A DNA stretch of 64,000 bases. Origin: SFHK01 sp963618055. Its GTDB lineage: Bacteria; Bacillota; Clostridia; Christensenellales; Aristaeellaceae. Numbering within the stretch: the first letter of the stretch is position 1; each line of letters begins with the position of its first letter. Below are positions 1 to 7,676 of the stretch, in pieces. The position numbers and the translations under genes are program-made. Where the stretch lies: contig CAVERI010000005.1 of NCBI GenBank assembly GCA_963618055.1, positions 1 through 64,000 of the forward strand, in the 5' to 3' direction. Under the pieces are notes generated by a model. That model ran no database searches, had not been told where the DNA came from, and saw only the letters and a list, made by a program, of their open reading frames with translations.

Positions 1-69
1 TATAGCTCAGTTGGTTAGAGTGCCAGGTTGTGGCCCTGGAGGTCGTGGGTTCGAGACCCACTATTCACC
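1..69 (+). tRNA. tRNA-His (GTG), 5' end cut by window
   Basis: The D arm, an anticodon loop reading GTG, a T arm with GTGGG/CCCAC around TTCGAGA, and the 3' acceptor strand TATTCAC plus discriminator C are all present. The first five acceptor bases and the extra G-1 typical of tRNA-His lie outside the window. CCA is not encoded. First of three tightly spaced tRNAs. Confidence 0.93.
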
Positions 70-92
70 CTCTTTCTTTTCCTATAATGCGC

Positions 93-165
93 TGGGGTGT
101 AGCCAAGCGGTTAAGGCACGGGGCTTTGACTCCCGCATTCGCTGGTTCGATCCCAGCCACCCCAG
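93..165 (+). tRNA. tRNA-Gln (TTG)
   Basis: Complete cloverleaf: acceptor TGGGGTG pairs with CACCCCA, the anticodon loop CTTTGAC gives anticodon TTG, and the T arm is GCTGG/CCAGC around TTCGATC. Discriminator G, CCA not encoded. It lies 23 bases after the His tRNA, so co-transcription is likely. Confidence 0.95.
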
Positions 166-170
166 GACTT

Positions 171-243
171 GATTCATTAGCTCAGTCGGTAGAGCACCTG
201 ACTTTTAATCAGGGTGTCCGGGGTTCGAATCCCCGATGAGTCA
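171..243 (+). tRNA. tRNA-Lys (TTT)
   Basis: Complete cloverleaf with acceptor GATTCAT against ATGAGTC (one T-G pair), anticodon TTT and discriminator A. Last gene of the tRNA cluster, followed directly by a hairpin and T-rich stretch. Confidence 0.95.
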
Positions 244-250
244 TACGTGA

Positions 251-285
251 CGGCAACAAATAGTTGTCGTCCGTTTTGTTTTTTG
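251..285 (+). terminator. terminator of tRNA cluster
   Basis: CGGCAAC and GTTGTCG form a seven-pair stem (one G-T) over the loop AAATA, followed within a few bases by a T-rich stretch. Position and shape fit an intrinsic terminator for the tRNA transcript. Confidence 0.7.
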
Positions 286-298
286 GCAAATTTCGAAA

Positions 299-339
299 GC
301 GGCTTCCTCTCCTTTGAAGGTTGGAGGAAGCCGCTTTTG
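299..339. terminator. intrinsic terminator, probably bidirectional
   Basis: A perfect 11-base inverted repeat (GCGGCTTCCTC at 299-309, GAGGAAGCCGC at 324-334) is followed by TTTT on the + strand and preceded by AAA. It lies just past the stop of the leftward metallophosphoesterase and can end that transcript as well as read-through from the tRNAs. Confidence 0.75.
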
Positions 340-350
340 CGCTTCTCGCG

Positions 351-1595
351 TCAGTCCAGCAGGCTCGTTGGAAGCTCACCGGTGAGCGTGATCAGCGAAA
401 CGCGCGGGGGATTCAGCAGGCGGAAGCCGAGAAGCGTGGAGCCGTTGGTGCCAAGGCCGGGCGTCACGTACACGATGGTGCTTCCGACGGTGCGCTGCCC
501 CTCCACATACGTCTGATCCGGGAACCAGCCGTAACGCGGAAGCGTGCGGGAATTGATGTACAGCGCGCCGAGGGGCGGTATTTTCCATTCGCCGCCGCAG
601 TAATGGCCGCCGAGAACCAGATCGGGCGAGAGGAAGTAGCTCTTCATATCCTGTGCCGACAGCGCCTTCTGCGAATCCAGCAGCTGGGAATCGGTGGGCA
701 CCTCGTGCGCAAGCATGAGAATCAGATCCTGCGACGACACGGAGGAAATCAGCGCCGCCGACTTGCTCATGACGTTCATCCGGTAGTTGGTGAAGGGAAG
801 GGACACGTAGCTTTCCTCAATGCCGATCAGCATACTGTCCGTTTCCTGCTCAACCTCATCCTTGAGGTTTTCGAGTGTCTCGGTGACGTTCAGGTTTAAA
901 AGCGTATCCGGAAGCAGCCAAAGTGTGGAGGAGCCCTTTGTGATGCGCTGCGGGCTGTCCACATAGATGGCGCCGCGCTCAATCGCGCCCAGCACCCAGT
1001 CGCTTAGTACCATCTGATTGAGCGTCATCGTGCCCAGCGAGTTGTCGCGTGCCTCCGTGCGCAGGGGCGCGGGGTCGCTGTCTCCGGCAATGAAGTAGAT
1101 GGGCTTGCGCGTGCCGAGCGCCTCAATCAGGTCATAAAGCGGCTGCGGGTCGCCGCTTTTGCCGACCATGTCACCGGTCAGAACCACGGCGTTATAGGAC
1201 AGATTGTCGATCACGCGCATCAGCGTGGACTGCTCCTCGCCGAAGTTTTTTCCGGCAAGGTCGGAGATGTGCAAAATGCGGTAGCCCTCGAAATCGGCAG
1301 GCAGTCCGGTGACGATGATCGACTCGTTGGCAACCTTTACCGAATGCCCGTTAAAGGCCAAGAGAACCACGATCAGCGCCGCCAGCAGAAGCGCCATGAA
1401 GCCGACGAAGGTGAGCCTGTGCCGTCCCAAATGGAACTCGCGGTCGGGGCCGCGGTCATCGGTGCGCGTGGTATAGCGGTTGACGGCGAGAACGACGTAC
1501 TTTATGGCTGAAAATATGGATTGAAAGAAGGAGCGCTTTTTGGCGGCCTTCCGTTTTTTCTTCTTGGCCTTTCGGCGTTTCATGTCTTCAGGCAT
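351..1595 (-). CDS. membrane-anchored metallophosphoesterase-like protein with altered metal motifs
   Basis: Protein of 414 residues. A strongly basic N-terminus (residues 1-22) precedes a membrane segment near 62-81; the rest resembles the calcineurin-like phosphoesterase fold of the YkuE type. The five family motifs can be placed but several ligands differ: ISDLA (residues 110-114) where the family has D-x-H, TGDMVG (140-145), AGDSDP where GNHD is expected (170-175), LAHE, and GGHYCGG where GHTHGG is usual. It may have unusual metal needs or be inactive. The start has AAAGGA upstream. It is divergent from radA with an interleaved promoter. Family assignment is fairly sure, activity is not. 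Confidence 0.75.
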   Translation of the reverse strand: MPEDMKRRKAKKKKRKAAKKRSFFQSIFSAIKYVVLAVNRYTTRTDDRGPDREFHLGRHRLTFVGFMALLLAALIVVLLAFNGHSVKVANESIIVTGLPADFEGYRILHISDLAGKNFGEEQSTLMRVIDNLSYNAVVLTGDMVGKSGDPQPLYDLIEALGTRKPIYFIAGDSDPAPLRTEARDNSLGTMTLNQMVLSDWVLGAIERGAIYVDSPQRITKGSSTLWLLPDTLLNLNVTETLENLKDEVEQETDSMLIGIEESYVSLPFTNYRMNVMSKSAALISSVSSQDLILMLAHEVPTDSQLLDSQKALSAQDMKSYFLSPDLVLGGHYCGGEWKIPPLGALYINSRTLPRYGWFPDQTYVEGQRTVGSTIVYVTPGLGTNGSTLLGFRLLNPPRVSLITLTGELPTSLLD

Positions 1596-1630
1596 GCGGA
1601 CAAATCCTTTCCCTGTGATCGTAGATTTCT

Positions 1631-1659
1631 ATTATAAATCGAATTGGCGAAATCGGCAA
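1631..1659 (-). promoter_or_regulatory. sigma-A-type promoter of metallophosphoesterase gene
   Basis: Reading leftward, TTGCCG (1659-1654), a 17-base spacer and a perfect TATAAT (1636-1631) lie 36 bases before the start codon. The element interleaves with the rightward radA promoter. Confidence 0.65.
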
Positions 1660-1672
1660 GATGTGCTATAAT
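1644..1672 (+). promoter_or_regulatory. sigma-A-type promoter of radA
   Basis: TTGGCG (1644-1649), a 17-base spacer and TATAAT (1667-1672) lie 34 bases before the radA start. Confidence 0.65.
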
Positions 1673-1706
1673 AAAATCACATTGCGAATGTTAGGCGGTA
1701 GGCAAA

Positions 1707-3101
1707 ATGGCGAAGAGCAAAACGATGTACGTATGCGGCGAATGCGGCTACACGACTCCCAAGTGGCTGGGCAAATGCCCGGACTGCGGAAAATGGAACA
1801 CCTTTGCCGAGGAGGTTCAGCAGCCGGAGGTAGAGGAGAAAAAGCTGAAGCGCGCGCCGGGACGCGGCGGCATGGCGCTTCCGATCGGCGAGATTCCCGA
1901 CGAGGCGGCCGCACGCATGTCCAGCGGCATCGGCGAACTGGATCGCGTGCTGGGCGGCGGCGTGGTGGAGGGCAGCATGGTGCTGGTCGGCGGTGACCCC
2001 GGCATCGGCAAGAGCACGCTGCTTACGCAGCTCTCGGCGAATCTTTCCGCCCGGGGCGACAAGGTGCTGTATGTGTCCGGCGAGGAATCGATGCGGCAGA
2101 TCAAGCTGCGCGCTACGCGGCTGGGCGCGGACGGCAGCGGCTTTTATGTGCTGGCGGAAAACGACGTGTCCATCATTGAGGAGCGCATGCTGGCCATTCA
2201 GCCGCGCGCCATGGTGATCGACTCGATTCAGACGATGTACCGAACGGATATTTCCTCCGCGCCGGGCAGCGTGTCGCAGGTGCGGGAATGCGCGGCGCAC
2301 ATCATGCGTCTCGCGAAGATGAACGACTGCGCCGTGTTCCTCGTGGGACACGTGACGAAGGAGGGCGCGATTGCCGGGCCGCGCGTGCTGGAGCATATGG
2401 TGGACGCGGTTTTGTACTTCGAGGGCGACCGGTCGAGCCAGTATCGTCTGCTGCGCGCGGTGAAGAACCGCTTCGGCTCCGTGAACGAGCTGGGCATGTT
2501 CGAGATGACGGGCGAGGGTATGCGCGAGGTAACGAACGCGTCCGAGACGCTTCTGTCCGAGCGCGCGCACGACGCGAGCGGCTGCGTTGTGATGTGCGCG
2601 ATGGAGGGCACGCGCCCGCTTCTGACCGACGTGCAGGCGCTGGTCACGCCCACGGTGTTCGGCAATCCCCGGCGCATGTCCAGCGGCATAGAGGTGGGCA
2701 GGCTGTTCCTTCTGCTGGCGGTGCTGGAAAAGCGCGCGGCGCTTACCTTATATAATCAGGACGTGTACATCAACATCGCGGGCGGTATGACGCTTACGGA
2801 ACCGGCGGCCGATCTGGCCGTGTGTGCCGCGGTGGCGTCGTCCTCCCGAAACATGATGCTCGGGCCTGACTGGGCAGTCATGGGCGAGGTGGGGCTGGCG
2901 GGCGAGCTGCGCGCCGTGCCGCACGCGGAGCGGCGGCTTTCCGAGTGCATGCGGCTGGGCTTTCAGAACGTCATTCTGCCCAAATCGAACCTGCGCGGCA
3001 TCCGCGTGCCGGAGGGCATGAACGCCATCGGCGCGGAAACCCTGTTCGACGCGCTGAAGCTGCTGGGAATCTATAACAATCCCACCCGCGCGCGTTCATA
3101 A
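1707..3101 (+). CDS. radA: DNA repair protein RadA/Sms
   Basis: RadA is a RecA-like ATPase that processes recombination intermediates and drives branch migration. The 464-residue protein has the expected order: a four-cysteine zinc finger at the N-terminus (CGECGY and CPDCGKW, residues 10-31), a Walker A motif GGDPGIGKST near residue 95, the RadA-specific KNRFGS motif near residue 254, and a C-terminal Lon-like domain. Length is normal. Its promoter faces that of the metallophosphoesterase. A terminator-like hairpin lies between it and the next gene. Confidence 0.97.
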   Translation: MAKSKTMYVCGECGYTTPKWLGKCPDCGKWNTFAEEVQQPEVEEKKLKRAPGRGGMALPIGEIPDEAAARMSSGIGELDRVLGGGVVEGSMVLVGGDPGIGKSTLLTQLSANLSARGDKVLYVSGEESMRQIKLRATRLGADGSGFYVLAENDVSIIEERMLAIQPRAMVIDSIQTMYRTDISSAPGSVSQVRECAAHIMRLAKMNDCAVFLVGHVTKEGAIAGPRVLEHMVDAVLYFEGDRSSQYRLLRAVKNRFGSVNELGMFEMTGEGMREVTNASETLLSERAHDASGCVVMCAMEGTRPLLTDVQALVTPTVFGNPRRMSSGIEVGRLFLLLAVLEKRAALTLYNQDVYINIAGGMTLTEPAADLAVCAAVASSSRNMMLGPDWAVMGEVGLAGELRAVPHAERRLSECMRLGFQNVILPKSNLRGIRVPEGMNAIGAETLFDALKLLGIYNNPTRARS

Positions 3102-3124
3102 TTTTGAGAACGCTGGGCACACTT

Positions 3125-3157
3125 ACCTCCGTCGGATTTTGCCGAAGGAGGTTTTTT
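3125..3157 (+). terminator. terminator/attenuator hairpin that contains the next gene's RBS
   Basis: ACCTCCGTCGG (3125-3135) pairs with CCGAAGGAGGT (3142-3152), 10 of 11 bases, loop ATTTTG, followed by six T directly before the ATG at 3158. The right arm holds AGGAGG, the ribosome-binding site of the SpoIID-like gene, so the structure could both end radA transcripts and hide the start of the next gene. Confidence 0.75.
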
Positions 3158-4126
3158 ATGAAAAGGTTATGGGCGATTCTGGCGGTTTGCGCGCTGGTGC
3201 TGGCGTGCGTGACCGGCTGCATGCAGTCGGCGACGAAGGACGAGGCGAAGGAGGAGGCGAAAACGCCGCAGCTTCCGGAAAAGCTGAAGCTGGACGAAAA
3301 CGGCGTGCCGGTGCTGAACGTGTATGACATAAGCGACGAGCGCACGATGCAGATGGACATCGAAAGCTACCTGGAGGGCGTGCTCGCGGGTGAAATGCGC
3401 TCCGACTGGCCGGAGGAGGCGCTGAAGGCGCAGGCGATTCTGGCGCGCACGTTCGTGCTCAAGTTTGTGGAAACCAAGGATTCCATGTATGAGAACGCGG
3501 ACATTTCCACCGATGTGACCGAGGCGCAGGCCTACGCGCCCAAGCTGGTGGACGATCGAATCCGCGCGGCGGTGGCGGCCACGCGCGGCGAAATCGTGAG
3601 CTACGACGGCGAAATTGCCAACACGTGGTTCCACGCGCATTCCGGCGGAAAGACGGAGCTGCCTACGGTAAGTCTGGACTACAAGGAAAACCCGCCGTAC
3701 ACCGAGAGCGTGGACGGCATGGAATCCGAGGAAGCGCCGGACAGCGTGAAGGAATGGAAGGCGACGTTCACCCGCGACGAGATTCGCAAAGCGATGAAGG
3801 AAGCGGGCGTGCCGGTTGAAACCGTGCAGACGGTGGCTGTGGGCGACACCGGCGAGTCCGGCCGCGCGCAGACGCTGGAAATCGGCGGAAAGACGGTCAG
3901 CGCCGCGACGCTGCGCATCCGTCTAGGCTCGGACAAGCTCAAGTCCACCCTGATCACCGATATTTCACAGGAGGGCGACGAAATCACCTTTACCGGCAGG
4001 GGCTACGGTCACGGCGTGGGCATGCCTCAGTGGGGCGCATACGCCATGGCAAAGGACGGACAGGATGCGAAGCAGATCATCGACCACTACTATAAAGATG
4101 TAGAAATTTCAAAGCTGTGGTCGTAG
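3158..4126 (+). CDS. SpoIID/LytB-domain lipoprotein
   Basis: SpoIID-family proteins are lytic transglycosylases acting on peptidoglycan, in sporulation during engulfment. The 322-residue product starts with a lipoprotein signal (MKRLW... with lipobox VTGC), then an acidic linker. The family signatures YLEGVLAGEM and AILARTFVL lie near residues 70-95, and GYGHGVGMPQWGAYAM lies near the C-terminus. I chose the ATG at 3158 because AGGAGG lies six bases upstream; an in-frame TTG at 3104 has no such site. It is either SpoIID itself or a paralogue; a lipobox is not typical of classical SpoIID, which has a transmembrane anchor. Confidence 0.85.
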   Translation: MKRLWAILAVCALVLACVTGCMQSATKDEAKEEAKTPQLPEKLKLDENGVPVLNVYDISDERTMQMDIESYLEGVLAGEMRSDWPEEALKAQAILARTFVLKFVETKDSMYENADISTDVTEAQAYAPKLVDDRIRAAVAATRGEIVSYDGEIANTWFHAHSGGKTELPTVSLDYKENPPYTESVDGMESEEAPDSVKEWKATFTRDEIRKAMKEAGVPVETVQTVAVGDTGESGRAQTLEIGGKTVSAATLRIRLGSDKLKSTLITDISQEGDEITFTGRGYGHGVGMPQWGAYAMAKDGQDAKQIIDHYYKDVEISKLWS

Positions 4127-4130
4127 TGCG

Positions 4131-4685
4131 TCAGACGATTCGCTGAAGGATTTTCCTATAGACAGGAAGCATTGCGGGCTCCGCGACGAAATCCGCGAGC
4201 TTATTTATAGGAAGCCACCGGACGGCGCGGTTTTCGTCCGCCTTGCTCTGAAGCGCGTCGCGGTCGTCGCCGACGAAGGCGTAGGTCAGGTTCAGGTGCA
4301 AATGGCAGGGAACGAAGCGCCCGCGCTTGACGTGGGAGGGCACGTCCAGAATCTCCAGCGAAATTGCGCCGGTCTGGATGGGCGTAAGATGCTCAATGCG
4401 CGTTTCCTCCTGCGCTTCGCGCCGCGCGACGGCGAGCAGGTCGTCTTCGCCGTCGGCGTGTCCGCCCGTCCACGCCCAAGTACCGTAGATGTTGTGATAC
4501 GCCATCAGCACATGCGTGCGCGCGGGGTTTACCACCATCGCGGAGGCCGTCATGTGCAAAAGCGCGCTTTCGCGCGTAAGAATTTTCATGGGCATGCGCT
4601 CGGCTTCCTGAAGCATCAGCACATGGTCGACTTCCTCCTGCTCGCACAGCGGCTGGAAGTTCCTGAGATCATCAAGGTAATTCAT
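4131..4685 (-). CDS. Nudix hydrolase
   Basis: Protein of 184 residues of the MutT/Nudix superfamily, which cleaves nucleoside diphosphates linked to another group. A Nudix box is visible around residues 77-98 (GGHADGED...RREAQEET), with D in place of the first conserved glutamate and the catalytic REAQEE intact. The start at 4685 follows AGGAAA; longer upstream starts lack a site. It converges on the SpoIID-like gene with only four bases between the stops. The substrate cannot be told. Confidence 0.88.
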   Translation of the reverse strand: MNYLDDLRNFQPLCEQEEVDHVLMLQEAERMPMKILTRESALLHMTASAMVVNPARTHVLMAYHNIYGTWAWTGGHADGEDDLLAVARREAQEETRIEHLTPIQTGAISLEILDVPSHVKRGRFVPCHLHLNLTYAFVGDDRDALQSKADENRAVRWLPINKLADFVAEPAMLPVYRKILQRIV

Positions 4686-4703
4686 ACGGTTTCCTTTCGC
4701 GAA

Positions 4704-4727
4704 GGCCGTCCCGGCTTTGGGACGGCC
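4704..4727. other. strong hairpin between two leftward genes
   Basis: GGCCGTCCC (4704-4712) and GGGACGGCC (4719-4727) are perfect nine-base arms over a six-base loop. The sequence after it in the leftward direction is not a clean T run, so it may be an RNA-stabilising or processing hairpin rather than a terminator. Confidence 0.5.
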
Positions 4728-4744
4728 AGTGTCGTTTGGATTGC

Positions 4745-4966
4745 TCAGCGGCTCGGCCATGCGCGGGGCTGCGGCCCGCAGGGGCGCGGCTCGCACGGCG
4801 GCCGACGGCGGCGAACGCAGTACAGCGCGTTGCCGTCGCAGTCCGTGCCCACAAAGCGAACGATAAATTCCTCACCGAAGGGCAGGGCGTCGTTCGCCCG
4901 GCAGGACGGCGCGGGCTCCGGAGTCGCCCACCATGGCAGTGGATACAGGGGCTTGCATGGATTCAT
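4745..4966 (-). CDS. possible small protein of unknown function (73 aa)
   Basis: Reading leftward, AAGGAG is followed nine bases later by ATG at 4966, opening 73 codons that begin MNPCKPLYPLPWW. The first half looks like a real protein (segment FGEEFIVRFVGTDCDGNALYC), with five cysteines in all, and the tail is rich in Arg and Pro. It lies just upstream of the Nudix gene on the same strand. I do not recognise the family. A good ribosome-binding site and non-random first half argue for a gene; the low-complexity tail argues against. Confidence 0.4.
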   Translation of the reverse strand: MNPCKPLYPLPWWATPEPAPSCRANDALPFGEEFIVRFVGTDCDGNALYCVRRRRPPCEPRPCGPQPRAWPSR

Positions 4967-5141
4967 GAAACGCATCTCCTTCCGGGGCTTTCGGGCCGGG
5001 TAAACGCCGAAAATTCCCGAAGAGCCCGCAGTATCCTATGCGGGAAGGAGCGCTTCTGACAAAGCCATTTCCCTATTCAGTATACATGCCGCGCGAGAGA
5101 CTGTCAACGCAATTCGTGCGCCGGAATTTGAATGGGAATGC

Positions 5142-5171
5142 TTGACAATCCGCGCCTTGGGAGAATATAAT
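5142..5171 (+). promoter_or_regulatory. sigma-A promoter of the oxoamine synthase-SDR operon
   Basis: Perfect TTGACA (5142-5147) and TATAAT (5166-5171) with an 18-base spacer. The leader to the ATG at 5261 is about 85 bases and holds a seven-pair hairpin (5194-5200 with 5207-5213). Apart from the small leftward ORF, 4967-5141 shows nothing further. Confidence 0.8.
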
Positions 5172-5260
5172 ACAGTAACAACATTTCTCCGAATTCCGAC
5201 GCGAAGGTCGGAAACACGCGGATAAACATAGGACAGCAAAAAATAACGCAGGAGGGAATC

Positions 5261-6430
5261 ATGGACATCTTTACCAAGTGCAGAGAATTCACCCGACCCG
5301 ACGAAATCAAGAAAACCGGAAACTATCCCTATTTTCACGCGCTTGAATCCCGGCAGGACAAGGTTGTTATGATGGAAGGCAAGCGCCGCATCATGCTGGG
5401 AAGCAACAACTATCTGGGCTTGACGACGCATCCCGAGGTGATCGAGGCCGGCATCAAGGCGTTTGAACAGTACGGCTCCGGCTGCTCCGGCTCGCGCTTT
5501 TTGAACGGCACGCTGCAGATGCATTTGGAGCTTGAAAAGGAACTGGCCGAGTTCCTGCGCAAGGATGGCATTGTTACGTTCTCCACCGGCTTCCAGACGA
5601 ATCTGGGTATTATTTCCTCAATCGTCGGCCACGGCGATTATGTGATCTGCGACGCGGAAAACCACGCGTCGATTTACGACGGCTGCCGCCTGAGCTACGG
5701 CCGCATGCTGACCTATCCGCACGCCGACATGGAGGCGCTGGAAAAGCAGCTGGCGAAGATTCCGGACAGCGCCGGACGGCTGATTGTGACCGACGGCGTG
5801 TTCTCGATGGGCGGTGACATTGCCAACCTGCCGGAAATCTGCCGGCTGGCGAAGAAGTACGGCGCGCGCGTGATGGTTGACGACGCGCACGCGCTGGGCG
5901 TAATCGGCGAGGGCGGCCGCGGCACCGCCAGCTATTATGGGCTGGAGGATCAGGTGGATATTTACATGGGCACGTTCTCCAAGTCTCTGGCGTCGCTGGG
6001 CGGCTACATGGCGGCTTCCAAGGAGGTTGTCAATTACGTCATGCACACGTCGCGCCCGTATATCTTCTGCGCGTCCATTCCGCCGGCCAACTGCGCGGTG
6101 GCGCTGGCTGCGCTTCGAATCATCAAGCGCGATCCGTCCATTGTGACGCGCCTGTCCGATCTGGCGGCATACGCGCGCAAGGGCTTCCATGCGCGCAGCA
6201 TCCCGATTATCGACGCGGACACGCCGATCATCCCGATTTACACCTATTCGGAGGAAAACACGCTTCTGAAGGCGCGCGAGCTGTTCGAAGCGGGCGTATA
6301 CGTGAATCCCGTGCTGCCGCCTGCCACGCAGCCCGGCAATTGCCTGCTGCGCACCAGCTATATGGCCACGCTGACGACCGAGCTGATCGACGAGGCGCTG
6401 GACATCTTCGAAAAGGTTCTGAAGAAGTAA
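5261..6430 (+). CDS. alpha-oxoamine synthase, serine palmitoyltransferase-like
   Basis: PLP-dependent enzyme of the family that condenses an amino acid with an acyl-CoA (Spt, KBL, BioF, HemA). The 389 residues carry the family landmarks: GSNNYLGL, NHASIYDG (His stacking on PLP), VDDAHALG (Asp to the pyridine ring) and GTFSKSLASLGGY with the Schiff-base lysine. GSGCSGSRFLNGT, FSMGGDIANLPEI and the C-terminal NPVLPPAT match what I remember of Bacteroides serine palmitoyltransferase better than KBL or BioF. A short-chain dehydrogenase starts one base after its stop. Possible role: first step of a sphingoid-base-like lipid. Family sure, substrate inferred. Confidence 0.85.
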   Translation: MDIFTKCREFTRPDEIKKTGNYPYFHALESRQDKVVMMEGKRRIMLGSNNYLGLTTHPEVIEAGIKAFEQYGSGCSGSRFLNGTLQMHLELEKELAEFLRKDGIVTFSTGFQTNLGIISSIVGHGDYVICDAENHASIYDGCRLSYGRMLTYPHADMEALEKQLAKIPDSAGRLIVTDGVFSMGGDIANLPEICRLAKKYGARVMVDDAHALGVIGEGGRGTASYYGLEDQVDIYMGTFSKSLASLGGYMAASKEVVNYVMHTSRPYIFCASIPPANCAVALAALRIIKRDPSIVTRLSDLAAYARKGFHARSIPIIDADTPIIPIYTYSEENTLLKARELFEAGVYVNPVLPPATQPGNCLLRTSYMATLTTELIDEALDIFEKVLKK

Positions 6431-6431
6431 A

Positions 6432-7220
6432 ATGAGCAGGGTTGCGATTGTTACCGGCGCGGGCAGCGGAATCGGTTTTTCCGCGTCGAAGGCGCTTTCG
6501 CGGGACGGCTGGACGGTATACGATTTCAGCCGTACCGACCGCGCCGCGCCGAACGTAAGGCACATTGTCTGCGACATTTCGGATGAAGCGCAGGTGCGTG
6601 CGGCCGTTTCGCGCGTGGCAGAGGAGCAGGGGCGAATTGACCTTCTGCTCAACAACGCCGGGTTCGGCATATCGGGCGCGGTGGAGTTTACGCGCGCAGA
6701 GGAGGCGGAAAAGCTGGTTCGCGTGAACCTGTTTGGCGCGGACAACGTGACCCGCGCGGTGCTGGGCACGATGCGCGCGCAGCATGGCGGGCGGATTCTG
6801 TTTACCAGTTCCATTGCCGGGATTTTGCCCATTCCGTTTCAGGCGTGGTACTCGGTCACCAAGGCGGCGATCAACGCGTATGCGCTGGCGCTTCGAAACG
6901 AGGTCGCGCCGTTTGGCATTTCCGTGTGCGCGGTCATGCCGGGCGATATTCATACCGGCTTTACCGCGGCGCGCGAGAAGTCGGCCGCGGGCGACGATGT
7001 ATACGGCGGCCGGATTGAGAAGGCGGTTTCCGCCATGGAAAAGGACGAGCGAAACGGCATGTCCCCGGACGTTGCGGGCGCGTACCTTGCGAAAATCGCG
7101 GGAAAGAAGCGCGTGAAGCCGCTGTACGCCATCGGCGCGCAGTATAAACTGGTCGCGGTGCTGGCAAAGCTGCTTCCCGCGCGGCTGACAAACTGGATTC
7201 TGGGTCGGCTGTACGGATAA
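6432..7220 (+). CDS. short-chain dehydrogenase/reductase coupled to the oxoamine synthase
   Basis: A 262-residue classical SDR: the Rossmann motif TGAGSGIG (residues 8-15), NNAG near residue 75, and the active-site Ser, Tyr and Lys (YSVTK). A C-terminal extension ends near the membrane-leaning LPARLTNWILGRLYG. Its ATG overlaps the region of the preceding stop by one-base spacing, so it is translationally coupled. With a serine palmitoyltransferase-like partner the natural guess is reduction of a 3-keto intermediate, as 3-ketosphinganine reductase does; this is inference from context. Confidence 0.85.
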   Translation: MSRVAIVTGAGSGIGFSASKALSRDGWTVYDFSRTDRAAPNVRHIVCDISDEAQVRAAVSRVAEEQGRIDLLLNNAGFGISGAVEFTRAEEAEKLVRVNLFGADNVTRAVLGTMRAQHGGRILFTSSIAGILPIPFQAWYSVTKAAINAYALALRNEVAPFGISVCAVMPGDIHTGFTAAREKSAAGDDVYGGRIEKAVSAMEKDERNGMSPDVAGAYLAKIAGKKRVKPLYAIGAQYKLVAVLAKLLPARLTNWILGRLYG

Positions 7221-7266
7221 AATTTGGAAAAATGCGTCATTTCTTCGCGAAAATTCGTCTAAGGTA

Positions 7267-7295
7267 TGGACTTATGCGCATGATTGTGTTATACT
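7267..7295 (+). promoter_or_regulatory. putative sigma-A promoter of ireB
   Basis: TGGACT (7267-7272), 17-base spacer, TATACT (7290-7295), 40 bases before the ireB start. Confidence 0.55.
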
Positions 7296-7334
7296 ATTTG
7301 TGATTATACAGCTTAACCGGGAAGGCGGTGTACC

Positions 7335-7607
7335 ATGAGCGATCAAATGGGAGAGACCAGAAGTTTTGCGTTTCCCAGCGATACCCCTGACTCTGCGAGG
7401 GAAGTCATTCAGTACGTGTATGAGGCGTTGAAGGCGAAAGGGCATGATCCCATAATGCAGATGGTAGGGTACATCATCTCCGGCGATCCGACGTACATCA
7501 CCAGCTACAACAACGCCCGGTCGCTGATTCGCCGCGTGGAGAGAGACGAAATCCTTGAGGAGTTCGTCCGGTTTTACGTGGAGGAGCACGAGAAAAAGCT
7601 CAAATAA
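7335..7607 (+). CDS. ireB: IreB family regulatory phosphoprotein
   Basis: Ninety residues with the very conserved UPF0297 signatures VYEALKAKGHDPI, QMVGYIISGDP and ARSLIRRVERDE. In Enterococcus faecalis IreB is a substrate of the Ser/Thr kinase IreK and affects cephalosporin resistance. It precedes ruvX, the usual Firmicutes order. AAGGCGGTG lies before the ATG. Confidence 0.95.
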   Translation: MSDQMGETRSFAFPSDTPDSAREVIQYVYEALKAKGHDPIMQMVGYIISGDPTYITSYNNARSLIRRVERDEILEEFVRFYVEEHEKKLK

Positions 7608-7634
7608 GCCGGGCGCGGGCACGTTGAATGAAAC

Positions 7635-7665
7635 GACTCGGCAGCGCGTTTGCCGGGTCTTTTTT
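7635..7665 (+). terminator. intrinsic terminator between ireB and ruvX
   Basis: GACTCGGCA (7635-7643) pairs with TGCCGGGTC (7651-7659), one T-G pair, followed by six T. The ruvX ribosome-binding site GGGAGG begins two bases after the T run. Since ireB and ruvX usually share a transcript, it probably attenuates rather than fully stops transcription. Confidence 0.75.
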
Positions 7666-7676
7666 CGGGAGGCGGC

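Noticed and set aside
5025..5045. Hairpin CCCGCA/TGCGGG upstream of the oxoamine synthase as a terminator
   Set aside because: Only six pairs and no T run in either direction.
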